Positions 25,628 to 33,531 of a stretch of DNA of 64,000 bases are shown in pieces; positions within the stretch are counted from its first letter, which is position 1; every line of letters starts with the position of its first letter. Origin of the DNA: Sphingomonas oryzagri (lineage in GTDB: Bacteria > Pseudomonadota > Alphaproteobacteria > Sphingomonadales > Sphingomonadaceae); assembly GCF_029906645.1 (NCBI RefSeq), contig NZ_JARYGZ010000001.1, forward strand, positions 310,001-374,000, in the 5' to 3' direction. The position numbers and the translations under genes are program-made. Below the pieces are notes generated by a model. That model was not told where the DNA came from and did no database searches. It worked only from the letters and a program-made list of their open reading frames with translations.

Positions 25628-26074
25628 ATGATGAGCGAGGGGAGCGTGATGAGCCGAGCGGTTGCCGACAATCTCTTCCGGGGCGAGGGGCGATCGGCCC
25701 GGCTGCTCGGCGGGCGCAGCAAGGCGGACGGACGGCTCGTCTTCCCGTTTCCGCACAGCGCGGACGCGGAGAATTTCGATCTGGTCGAGCTGGCGAACGA
25801 AGGCACGCTCTGGTCGTGGACGGTGCAGCGCTTCCGCCCCAAGACGCCCTATAACGGGCGCGGCGATCCGGACGGCCCGTTCACGCCCTACGGCGTCGGC
25901 TATATCGAGCTGCCAGGCCAGATCATCGTCGAAAGCCGCATCCTTGCCGACGATTTCGACGCGCTGCGCATCGGCCAGCCGATGGCGCTGACCACCGAAG
26001 CCTATCGCGAGGACGAGACCGGCGAGCCGGTGCTTACCTACGCCTTCACCCCCATAGCGGAGCCGCGCGCATGA
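25628..26074 (+). CDS. DUF35/OB-fold protein lacking zinc-ribbon cysteines
   Basis: About 148 aa; starts at 25607 (GTG, overlapping the ACAD stop), 25628 or 25649 are all possible, and GAGGAG favours 25628. The OB-fold half is clear (LWSWTVQRFRPKTPYNG ... PYGVGYIELPGQIIVESRI), as in partners of SCP2-type thiolases. The N-terminal rubredoxin-like zinc ribbon is reduced: the positions that normally carry four Cys read GRSKADGRLVFPFPHSADAE, with none. Stop overlaps the thiolase start by 4 bases, so the two are probably a stable complex. Confidence 0.85.
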   Translation: MMSEGSVMSRAVADNLFRGEGRSARLLGGRSKADGRLVFPFPHSADAENFDLVELANEGTLWSWTVQRFRPKTPYNGRGDPDGPFTPYGVGYIELPGQIIVESRILADDFDALRIGQPMALTTEAYREDETGEPVLTYAFTPIAEPRA

Positions 26075-27213
26075 CCGACATTCATATCGTGGGCGCGGGC
26101 ATCCATCCGTTCGGCCGCACCGATGGCCGGTCCGGTCTGGATCAGGGCGTCTTCGCCATCCAGCAGGCGCTGGACGATGCCGGCCTCCAGTGGAGCGACA
26201 TGCAGTTCGCCTTCGGTGGCTCCTCGGCCGCCGGCGCGGCGGATGCGGCGCTGCCGCGCATGGGCCTGACGGGGATGCAGTTCATCAACGTCAACAACGG
26301 CTGCGCGACCGGCGGATCGTCGATCCTCGGCGGCTATGCGGCGATCAAGTCGGGCGATTACGATCTCGGCATCGTCATCGGCTTCGACAAGCATCCGCGT
26401 GGCGCGTTCAATGCCGATCCCGAGGCGTCCGGCCTGCCGCGCTGGTATGGCGAGACGGGGATGATGCTCACCACCCAGTTCTTCGCCAACAAGATCACCC
26501 GCTATATGGCGCTGAACGGGATCGGCAGTCGCACGCTCGGCCTCGTCGCGGAAAAGGCGTTCGAGAATGGCTCCAAGGCGCCGCACAGCTGGCGAAAGCA
26601 GCCGGTCGATGTCGACACGATCATGAACGCGCAGATGGTGTCCGACCCGCTGACCAAATATATGTTCTGCTCGCCGGCCGAAGGCGGCGTGGCGCTGATC
26701 CTCGCGTCCGATCGCAAGATGCGCGAACTGGGCCTCTCCGGCCCCAAGGTGCGCGCCGCCGCGATCCGCACGCGGCCGACCGGATCGTTCGAGGTCTTCT
26801 CGCCCTCGCTGGAGATCGAGCGCGGCCAGTCCGCCACGCAGCTCGCCTCGGCGGCGGCGTGGGAGATGGCGGGGCTGGGCCCGGACGATGTCGACGTCGC
26901 CCAGCTTCAGGATACCGAAAGCGGCGCCGAGATCATGCACATGGCCGAAAACGGCTTCTGCAAGGATGGCGAGCAGGAGAAGATGATCGCCGATGGCGTC
27001 ACCCGCATCGGCGGGCGCCTGCCAGTCAACACCGATGGCGGCTGCCTCGCCTGCGGGGAGCCGATCGGCGCCTCCGGGCTTCGGCAGGTCTACGAGAATG
27101 TCGAGCAACTGCGCGGTCGTGGCGATCGCCGGCAGGTGGAGGGCGCACGGATCGGCTATAGCCAGGTCTATGGCGCCCCCGGCCTGTCCGGCTGCGTGGT
27201 GCTCGAACGCTGA
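26071..27213 (+). CDS. SCP2-type thiolase-like acyltransferase or aldolase
   Basis: 380 aa. Thiolase fold with nucleophilic C78 in VNNGCATGGSS. The C-terminal loop reads GGCLACGEPIGASG: the His of the usual GHP motif is Glu (E330). Overlaps the DUF35 gene, the arrangement seen for Ltp2-type retro-aldolases and for non-specific lipid-transfer thiolases. It would cleave a C-C bond in a CoA thioester, by thiolysis or retro-aldol. The presence of an intact Cys favours thiolysis; the altered His leaves room for other chemistry. Confidence 0.85.
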   Translation: MTDIHIVGAGIHPFGRTDGRSGLDQGVFAIQQALDDAGLQWSDMQFAFGGSSAAGAADAALPRMGLTGMQFINVNNGCATGGSSILGGYAAIKSGDYDLGIVIGFDKHPRGAFNADPEASGLPRWYGETGMMLTTQFFANKITRYMALNGIGSRTLGLVAEKAFENGSKAPHSWRKQPVDVDTIMNAQMVSDPLTKYMFCSPAEGGVALILASDRKMRELGLSGPKVRAAAIRTRPTGSFEVFSPSLEIERGQSATQLASAAAWEMAGLGPDDVDVAQLQDTESGAEIMHMAENGFCKDGEQEKMIADGVTRIGGRLPVNTDGGCLACGEPIGASGLRQVYENVEQLRGRGDRRQVEGARIGYSQVYGAPGLSGCVVLER

Positions 27214-27237
27214 TAATTTCCCCGGACGGAGAGAGAG

Positions 27238-28224
27238 ATGACTGACACAGGCGCGGCGCCCGACCGCGAGACCCTGCTCGAAATCTATCGGCGGACGATG
27301 CTGATCCACCGGACCGACGAGCGTTTCCGCAACCTGCTGACGCAGGGCAAGCTCGCCATCGTCTATTATCCGGTGCGCGGGCAGGAGGTCGTCTCCGCCG
27401 CGATGATGACGGCGCTGAACCAGGACGATTATCTCGTCACCACCTATCGCGGGCTGCACGATCAGCTCGCCAAGGGCATCCCGCTCAACCTGCTGTGGGC
27501 CGAGTTCACCGGCCGCGCGACGGGTACCTGCAAGGGCAAGGGCGGGCCGATGCACATCACCCACCCCGAAACCGGCGTGATGGTGACGACGGGCGTGGTC
27601 GGATCCGGCCTGCCGATCGCCAACGGCCTCGCGCTCTCGTCCCAGAACAAGGGCGACGGGCGCGTGACGGTGGTCTGCTTCGGTGACGGCGCCTCCAACA
27701 TCGGCGCCTTCCACGAGGCGATGAACATGGCGCAGCTGTGGAAGCTGCCGGTCATCTTCCTCTGCCAGAACAACAAATATGGCGAGCACACCGCCTTCGC
27801 CGCGCACACCGACAGCGAATCCATCGTGTCGCGCGCGGCGGGCTACGGGATGCGCGGCGTGCAGTGCGACGGCAACGATCCGGTCTCGATGTATACGGCC
27901 GCAAAGGAAGCGGTTGATCGCGCACGGGCGGGCGAGGGGCCGACGCTGATCGAGGCGATGACGTTCCGGATGCTCGGCCACCTGTTCGGCGCCGATTTCA
28001 GCTATGTGCCCAAGGAACTGACCGAGGCCGGGATCGCCGGCGATCCGGTGCCGGCCTTCCGCGAACGGCTGATCGAGATGCAGGTCTCCGAGGCCGATCT
28101 CGACGCGATCGTCGCAAAGATCGAGGCCGATATCGACGCGGCCGTCGCCTACGCCTTCGACAGCCCCTTTCCGGAAACCGACGAGCTGCGCATCGATGTG
28201 CTCGCCGAGGAGATCGCCGCATGA
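27238..28224 (+). CDS. TPP-dependent dehydrogenase E1 component, alpha subunit
   Basis: 328 aa. Thiamine-diphosphate motif GDGASN followed about 25 residues later by NN (CFGDGASNIGAF ... LCQNNKYGEH). The phosphorylation-loop-like GHLFGADFSY lies near residue 250. Length and sequence style fit acetoin-dehydrogenase/pyruvate-dehydrogenase type E1 alpha. It decarboxylates a 2-oxoacid (or cleaves an acyloin) and passes the acyl unit to a lipoyl domain. The stop overlaps the E1 beta start (ATGA). The matching E2 parts are at 61849 and 62744. Confidence 0.93.
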   Translation: MTDTGAAPDRETLLEIYRRTMLIHRTDERFRNLLTQGKLAIVYYPVRGQEVVSAAMMTALNQDDYLVTTYRGLHDQLAKGIPLNLLWAEFTGRATGTCKGKGGPMHITHPETGVMVTTGVVGSGLPIANGLALSSQNKGDGRVTVVCFGDGASNIGAFHEAMNMAQLWKLPVIFLCQNNKYGEHTAFAAHTDSESIVSRAAGYGMRGVQCDGNDPVSMYTAAKEAVDRARAGEGPTLIEAMTFRMLGHLFGADFSYVPKELTEAGIAGDPVPAFRERLIEMQVSEADLDAIVAKIEADIDAAVAYAFDSPFPETDELRIDVLAEEIAA

Positions 28225-29225
28225 ACGCGCCGGCCAAGATCAATTTCATCCAGGGGCTCCACCAGGCGCTCGACGAGGCGATGGGCGCCGACGAGAATGT
28301 CATCGCGCTCGGCGAGGATATCGGCGACGAGCAGGGCGGCGGCATCTTCAAGATCACCAAGGGCCTGTCCGCCAAATATGGCAGGAACCGGGTGCGCTCG
28401 ACCCCGATCTCCGAACAGGCGATCATTGGCGCCGCTGTCGGCGCCGCGATCACGGGGATGCGCCCGGTCGCCGAGATCATGCTGATGAACTTCGTGACGG
28501 TGGCGATGGACCAGATCGTCAACCACGCCGCGAAGCTGCGCTTCATGTCCGGCGGGCAGACCAACGTGCCGCTGGTGATCCGCACCACCACCGGCGCCGG
28601 CGTCGGCTTCGGCGGCCAGCATTCGGACATGCTGGAGGCGTGGTTCGCCCACGTCCCCGGCCTCAAGGTGATCATGGCCTCCAATCCGGCCGACGCGAAG
28701 GGGCTGCTCGCTTCCGCGATCGAGGACGATGATCCCGTTATCCTGATCGAGAACATCATGGCGTATGGCCAGACCGGCCCCGCGCCGGAGGCGGGCTATC
28801 GCGTGCCGCTCGGCAAGGCAGCGGTGGCGCGCGAGGGCAGCGACGTCACCATCGTCACCTACGGCCGCGCGGTGCTGGATGCGCTGGCGGTGGCCGAGGT
28901 CATGGCGGCGGACGGCGTCTCGGTCGAGGTGATCGACCTGCGCACGATCGCGCCGTTCGACGAGGCGACGGTGTTCGCCTCTGTCGCCAAGACCAGGCGC
29001 GCGGTGGTGCTCCACGAGGCAGTGAAAGCCTATGGCACCGGCGCGGAAATGTCCTCGCGCATCCACGAGGAGCTGTTCGACACGCTGAAGGCGCCGGTGG
29101 TGCGCGTCGGCTCCAGCTACTCGCCGGTGCCCTTCTCGCCGGTGCTGGAGAAAGCGTGGATCTACAATCAGGACCAGATCAAGGCGGCGGTGGGCGCGAC
29201 GATCGATCGCAAGGCCCGCGGCTGA
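28221..29225 (+). CDS. TPP-dependent dehydrogenase E1 component, beta subunit
   Basis: 334 aa. Opening INFIQGLHQALDEAMGADEN, ALGEDIGDEQGGGIFKITKG and the pyrimidine-binding Glu in STPISEQAIIGAAVGAA; C-terminal transketolase domain with EVIDLRTIAPFDEATV. Forms the alpha2beta2 E1 with the preceding gene. A terminator-like hairpin follows directly. Substrate is not readable; acetoin-type and branched 2-oxoacid types share these features. Confidence 0.93.
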   Translation: MNAPAKINFIQGLHQALDEAMGADENVIALGEDIGDEQGGGIFKITKGLSAKYGRNRVRSTPISEQAIIGAAVGAAITGMRPVAEIMLMNFVTVAMDQIVNHAAKLRFMSGGQTNVPLVIRTTTGAGVGFGGQHSDMLEAWFAHVPGLKVIMASNPADAKGLLASAIEDDDPVILIENIMAYGQTGPAPEAGYRVPLGKAAVAREGSDVTIVTYGRAVLDALAVAEVMAADGVSVEVIDLRTIAPFDEATVFASVAKTRRAVVLHEAVKAYGTGAEMSSRIHEELFDTLKAPVVRVGSSYSPVPFSPVLEKAWIYNQDQIKAAVGATIDRKARG

Positions 29226-29245
29226 ACGACCGGGGTTCGGGGAGA

Positions 29246-29278
29246 GAGGCGGTGTCGGCCTGAGGCCGGCGCCGCCTC
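29246..29278. terminator. Bidirectional terminator between E1 beta and TetR genes
   Basis: GAGGCGG (29246-29252) pairs with CCGCCTC (29272-29278), extended inside by CGGCC/GGCCG around a TGA loop. It fills the 51-base gap of convergent genes and touches the TetR stop codon. Confidence 0.65.
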
Positions 29279-30020
29279 AATCGTCTTCGTAACGCGGCGG
29301 CGAGTAGATGGCGGCGGGGAAGTTGGGCACGTCGCCGGTGCGCTTCAGATCTTCCAGATAGGCCTCCGCCTCGGCGCGGACCTCGCCCTGCACCGATCCG
29401 ACGATCAGCAGCAGCATGTTCTCCATCAGGCGGGGCAGATATTCGCGGTCGCTCAGCCGCTCCATGCACCAGTCGTTGATCGTGGCATACTGGATGTTGG
29501 CCATGGCATCGGCGAAGCGCCGCTCGTTCACCCAGGGCAGCAATTGTCCCTCGGCCTTGACGACCGAAAGCCATTCGCTGATCCGCCCCAGCGACATGTC
29601 CTGCAGCGTCTCCCACACGTCGCGCGGGGTGTTGGCGCCGAAATAGATCGTCACCACCGCCTTGGTGTAGTTGCGTACACGAAAGTTGCGGCGGTTGATC
29701 GACATGGTGCGATCGAGCACGCCGAACAGCGTGTTGCGGTCCGTCTTGTAATGGACGTGCTCGTTGAACTCGTCATAGGCCTCGCGGATCGCCAGGGCGA
29801 TGACGCGATCCTTGTTGCGGAAGGCGTTGTAGAGCGTGCGCTGGGCCACTTCCGCGCGCAGGCAGAGCTTGCGCACGCTGAACTTGTCGACCCCATCCTC
29901 CGCGATCATGTGCCGCGCCTCGCGCAGCAGGCGGCGGCGTCGCGCGAGGATCAGCGGACTCGAATAGAGCAGCGGCTTGTCGGGATGGGCGTCCAAGACG
30001 GCGGTCGAGCGATCGAGCAT
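29277..30020 (-). CDS. TetR-family regulator (1)
   Basis: 247 aa. DNA-binding helix-turn-helix at about 30-75 (ARHMIAEDGVDKFSVRKLCL then AEVAQRTLYNAFRNKDRVIA); the longer N-terminal arm than usual (about 28 residues) precedes it. C-terminal ligand domain of roughly 170 residues, no family specific enough to name a ligand. Divergent from the acyl-CoA dehydrogenase at 30240; the 219-base spacer carries a strong palindrome at 30207-30225 that is a reasonable operator. Confidence 0.9.
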   Translation of the reverse strand: MLDRSTAVLDAHPDKPLLYSSPLILARRRRLLREARHMIAEDGVDKFSVRKLCLRAEVAQRTLYNAFRNKDRVIALAIREAYDEFNEHVHYKTDRNTLFGVLDRTMSINRRNFRVRNYTKAVVTIYFGANTPRDVWETLQDMSLGRISEWLSVVKAEGQLLPWVNERRFADAMANIQYATINDWCMERLSDREYLPRLMENMLLLIVGSVQGEVRAEAEAYLEDLKRTGDVPNFPAAIYSPPRYEDD

Positions 30021-30206
30021 AGCGTACCATAATTGACCGGATGATCGGCCAAGTCCAGCGGCTTCGGCGCTTCGATGTCGAGATCGGGGTGCCAGAACGG
30101 TTCCCGAACGACCCTTTGCGAACCGCCTGTCGACGGGATTCCCATCACTAGGGACAGGTTCCTGGCGCGCGATGGCGATAGCGGTTGTGGGGGGAGGCGG
30201 CTGATC

Positions 30207-30225
30207 ATATTACATGGTGCAATAT
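30207..30225. promoter_or_regulatory. Candidate operator palindrome ATATTACAT-G-GTGCAATAT
   Basis: The two 9-base half sites ATATTACAT and (reverse complement) ATATTGCAC agree at 7 of 9 positions around one central base. AT-rich against a very GC-rich background, it sits 15 bases ahead of the acyl-CoA dehydrogenase start and about 190 bases from the TetR start. Its left half recurs as CTATTGCATGGTGC at 32735-32748. Confidence 0.5.
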
Positions 30226-30239
30226 TCAGGGGACTTCGC

Positions 30240-31379
30240 TTGAACCTCACTTACACCGACGAGCAGCGCCTGCTCCGCGAATCCGTCGCCGGCTTCCTCG
30301 CCCGTCACTATGACTTCGACACGCGGCGCTCGGCGCTGGCCAATGGCGGCTGGAAGCCCGCGATCTGGCAGGCCTTCGCGGACGAGCTGGGGTTGCTGGG
30401 CATGACCGCGCCCGAACGGATCGGCGGTTTCGGCGGCGGCCCGGTCGAGACGATGATCGTGCTGGAAGAAATCGGCCGGGCGCTGGTGCTGGAACCCTAT
30501 CTCGAATGCACGGTGCTGGGCGGCGCGCTGCTGCGCGACGGCGGCGAGGCGGCGGACGCGATGGCCGGCGGCATCATCGACGGATCGGTGCGACCGGTGG
30601 CGGCGCTGTGGGAGGATGGCGCGCGCTACGATGCCGGTGTCGTCGCCACCACCGCGACGCCCGTCGAGGGCGGTAGCTGGATGATCGAGGGCGGCAAGAT
30701 CGCCGTGGCGGCGGCACCCTGCGCCACGCACTTTCTCGTCAGCGCCCGCACCGCCGGCCAGCCCCGCGACCGCGACGGCATCGCGCTGTTCGCGGTTCCG
30801 GCGGACGCGACTGGGTTGGAGCGTACCGACTATGCGCTGATCGACGGACGCCGCGCCTCGGACATCGTGCTGAAGGGCGTGCAGGTCGGTGCCGACGCGC
30901 TGATCGGCACGGCTGGTAACGCCTCGCCCGTGATCGAGCGCGCGATCGACGAGGCGATCGCGGCACTGTGCGGCGAGGCGGTGGGCGTGATGCGGCGGAT
31001 GCTCGAATCCACGGTCGATTATGCCCGCCAGCGTGAGCAGTTCGGCCGGCCGATCGCCGGCTTCCAGGTGCTCCAGCACCGTATGGTCGATATGCACACC
31101 AGGATCGAGCGGGCCCATTCGCTGGCGATCATGGCGGCGCTGTCGCTCGATTTGCCCGAAGCCGAGCGGCGCAAGGCGGTGTCGGCGGCCAAGGCCTTCG
31201 TCTCCGACGCGGCGAAGTTCGTGGCGCAGGCGGCGGTGCAGATCCATGGTGGCATCGGCACCACCGACGAACTCGCCATCTCGCACTACTTCAAGCGGGC
31301 GACGGTGATCGAGAACCAGTTCGGCAGCGCCGCCTATCATCTGCGTCGTGTCGCCGACGCGATGGACGCCGAAGACTGA
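30240..31379 (+). CDS. Acyl-CoA dehydrogenase (2)
   Basis: 379 aa from TTG 30240 (AGGGGA upstream); an upstream ATG would add residues with no family likeness. Family opening LTYTDEQRLLRESVAGFLAR, C-terminal domain YARQREQFGRPIAGFQVLQH and QIHGGIGTTDELAISHYFKR. The central flavin-binding region is less conserved than in ACAD 1, as in the non-catalytic or partner subunit of heteromeric ACADs. Pairing with the enzyme at 24402 is an inference. Confidence 0.9.
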   Translation: MNLTYTDEQRLLRESVAGFLARHYDFDTRRSALANGGWKPAIWQAFADELGLLGMTAPERIGGFGGGPVETMIVLEEIGRALVLEPYLECTVLGGALLRDGGEAADAMAGGIIDGSVRPVAALWEDGARYDAGVVATTATPVEGGSWMIEGGKIAVAAAPCATHFLVSARTAGQPRDRDGIALFAVPADATGLERTDYALIDGRRASDIVLKGVQVGADALIGTAGNASPVIERAIDEAIAALCGEAVGVMRRMLESTVDYARQREQFGRPIAGFQVLQHRMVDMHTRIERAHSLAIMAALSLDLPEAERRKAVSAAKAFVSDAAKFVAQAAVQIHGGIGTTDELAISHYFKRATVIENQFGSAAYHLRRVADAMDAED

Positions 31380-31403
31380 GGGCAGGGGCCAAGCGGGGGT
31401 GGC

Positions 31404-32648
31404 TCAGGCCGCCACCCGCTCCGGCTTCACGTGCAGCGCGATCAGCCCGCGCAGCAGCTTGTTGGGCGCGTGGCGGAAGTCGTTGGCGCCATCGACCAGA
31501 CTGAACCGGTCGAACCGCTTCACGATCTCCTCGAAGGCGACGGTCAGCTCCTTGCGGGAGAGCATGTTGCCCACGCACATATGGATGCCGCGCCCGAAGG
31601 CGAGATGCGTGCGTGCATTGCGTCGCGTGACGTCGAAGCGGTCGGGATCGGGAAAGGCCGACGGATCGCGATTGGCCGCCGCGAAACGCAGCATCACCAT
31701 CGCGCCCTTGGGGATACGGATGCCGCCCATCTCCACCTCGCGCGTTGTCACCCGCCACAGCCCGGCGGTGGGCGAGAGCAGGCGCAGCATCTCCTCCACC
31801 ATGTTCGGGATCAGCGCGGGATCGGCACGCACCTGAGCGAGCTGGTCCGGGTTGCGGATCAGCAGCAGCAGGCCCCCGGCGAGCGTGCTGGTGGTCGTCT
31901 CGTTGCCGGCGACCATCAGCTGCTGGAAGATGGACAGCGTCTCCGCATCGTCGAGCGGCCGCTCGCCCTCGACGCGCGCGTTGACGATGGCGCTGAGCAG
32001 GTCGTCGGTCGGCGCCGCGCGTCGGGCGCGCACCTTCTCCATCGCGACATGCTGCCACTCGACGATCTCGCGCGCGCATTCGATCTCGCGCTCGCGCGAG
32101 GAGAGGCCGCCCAGTCGGTCGGCGAAGGCATTGGACCAGCGCTTGATGTCGGGAATGTCGCCGCGCCCCATGCCTAGCGGCTCGGCGATCACCTCGACCG
32201 GCAGCGGCACGGCGAAATCATGGACGAAATCCACCTCGTCGCGCTCTGCCAGCCGATCGAGCAGTTCGACGACGATGCTGCGGATATGCCCTTCCAGCGC
32301 GTTCACCCGCGGCGCCGAGAAAGCGAGATTGACCAGCTTGCGGAAGCGCGTGTGGACGGGTGGATCGGCAGTCAGCAACGTCGCGATGTCGGGCCAGCCC
32401 TCCGCCGTGATCGCCCTGATCTCGGGATCCTGTGCCCGTGCGCCGTTCATCAGCGCGAGGAAGTCGCTGGAGAAGGTCTCCGGGGCGCCCGCCGCCTCGA
32501 TCACCAGCTTGTGCGAGAGGATGACGTAGGTGCGGCCTTCCTCGATCGGCATGACCGGGGATGTGGCGAGCGCCCGCTGATACCAGTCGAACGGATCCTC
32601 CAGCACGGCCGGGTCGAACAGGCTGGGCAAAGGTGCGGGCGCGGTCAT
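31404..32648 (-). CDS. Cytochrome P450
   Basis: 414 aa, soluble bacterial class I P450. I-helix oxygen motif AGNETTT (247-253), ExxR pair E286/R289, heme-binding loop FGRGIHMCVGNMLSRKE with axial C358. No membrane anchor. Needs a ferredoxin; the 2Fe-2S ferredoxin at 23912 is the only suitable one nearby besides the Rieske type. Divergent from an ABM-domain gene with a 122-base shared spacer. Substrate unknown. Confidence 0.95.
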   Translation of the reverse strand: MTAPAPLPSLFDPAVLEDPFDWYQRALATSPVMPIEEGRTYVILSHKLVIEAAGAPETFSSDFLALMNGARAQDPEIRAITAEGWPDIATLLTADPPVHTRFRKLVNLAFSAPRVNALEGHIRSIVVELLDRLAERDEVDFVHDFAVPLPVEVIAEPLGMGRGDIPDIKRWSNAFADRLGGLSSREREIECAREIVEWQHVAMEKVRARRAAPTDDLLSAIVNARVEGERPLDDAETLSIFQQLMVAGNETTTSTLAGGLLLLIRNPDQLAQVRADPALIPNMVEEMLRLLSPTAGLWRVTTREVEMGGIRIPKGAMVMLRFAAANRDPSAFPDPDRFDVTRRNARTHLAFGRGIHMCVGNMLSRKELTVAFEEIVKRFDRFSLVDGANDFRHAPNKLLRGLIALHVKPERVAA

Positions 32649-32770
32649 CCGAGGCTCCTCTCAGGGATGCCGGGTATCGGGCGACGGGGGCACCGCCACA
32701 GCTGTCTTATTGGAGAGGCCGGGGCGCCCGCGATCTATTGCATGGTGCGCCGAGATAAGAGGAGAGAGCC

Positions 32771-33124
32771 ATGTCGATCATCATCGCCGGAACGCTCGAT
32801 TTCGATCCCGACAAGGCGGAAGCCACCATCCGGAGCGCCCGGCCCTTCATCGAGGCGTCGCTGCGCGAACCGGGCTGCATCTACTACGCCTGGACGCTCG
32901 ATCCGACGACGCCCGGCCGCGTCTACGTCTACGAGGAATGGACCTCGCAGGAGGCGCTGGAGGGGCATTTCCGCGACGACAGTTACTGGAAGATGCGCGA
33001 TCACGTCACCAACGGTGGCCTCGTCGGCTCGAGCGTGAAGAAGTATCGCTTCGATCTCTCCGAGCGTGTCTATGACGACGAAGGCAATCCCCGCGCCGAC
33101 TTCTTCACGGGAGGCGGGCAGTGA
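32771..33124 (+). CDS. Antibiotic-biosynthesis-monooxygenase-domain (ABM) protein
   Basis: 117 aa. The dimeric alpha/beta-barrel pattern is clear (IIIAGTLDFDPDKAEATI ... GCIYYAWTLDPTTPGRVYVY ... YEEWTSQEALEGHF). ABM proteins are cofactor-free quinone-forming monooxygenases or small stress/isomerase proteins. The ATG is preceded by GAGGAGAGAG. The stop overlaps the next gene (GTGA). A CTATTGCATGGTGC element lies 23 bases upstream of the start. Function in this cluster is not assigned. Confidence 0.8.
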   Translation: MSIIIAGTLDFDPDKAEATIRSARPFIEASLREPGCIYYAWTLDPTTPGRVYVYEEWTSQEALEGHFRDDSYWKMRDHVTNGGLVGSSVKKYRFDLSERVYDDEGNPRADFFTGGGQ

Positions 33125-33531
33125 GGGGCTTTTCCGGCGCGATCGAGGATCGGCTCGCCATCCGCGAGCGGATCGAGAGCTATAACGACGCCGTGTTCCG
33201 CCACGATGCGGACGACTGGGCGGAATGCTGGGCGGAGGACGCGCAGTGGAACGTCGCCGGCTACGAAGCCTCGGGCAGGACCGCGATCCGCGACCTGTGG
33301 GTGAAGCTGATGGCGAACTACGCGCAGGTCAGCATGTTCGTGAACCATGGCGCACTGGCGATCGATGGCGATCAGGCCGAGTCGCGCTGCTACATCATCG
33401 AGATGCAGAAGAAGCAGGATGGCGGCGAGATGCTGCTCTCCGGCCGTTACGACGACCGGCTGAAGCGCGATGGGGACGGCGCGTGGCGCTTCGTGTCGCG
33501 CAGCTACACCGTGCTGCACGTCAAGGGCTAG
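33121..33531 (+). CDS. NTF2-like (SnoaL) protein (1)
   Basis: 136 aa from GTG 33121, which overlaps the ABM stop. The cone-shaped NTF2 fold shows as IRERIESYNDAVFRHDADDW, ... YIIEMQKKQDGGEMLLSGRY, ... WRFVSRSYTVLHVKG. Such proteins are dehydratases, isomerases or cyclases in catabolic and polyketide pathways. The convergent TIM-barrel gene overlaps its last 4 bases. Confidence 0.78.
   Translation: MRGFSGAIEDRLAIRERIESYNDAVFRHDADDWAECWAEDAQWNVAGYEASGRTAIRDLWVKLMANYAQVSMFVNHGALAIDGDQAESRCYIIEMQKKQDGGEMLLSGRYDDRLKRDGDGAWRFVSRSYTVLHVKG

Noticed and set aside
30026-30037. CATAATTGACC shared between the TetR upstream region and 16090
   Set aside because: An 11-base match is expected by chance many times in 64 kb; no dyad symmetry or consistent placement supports it.
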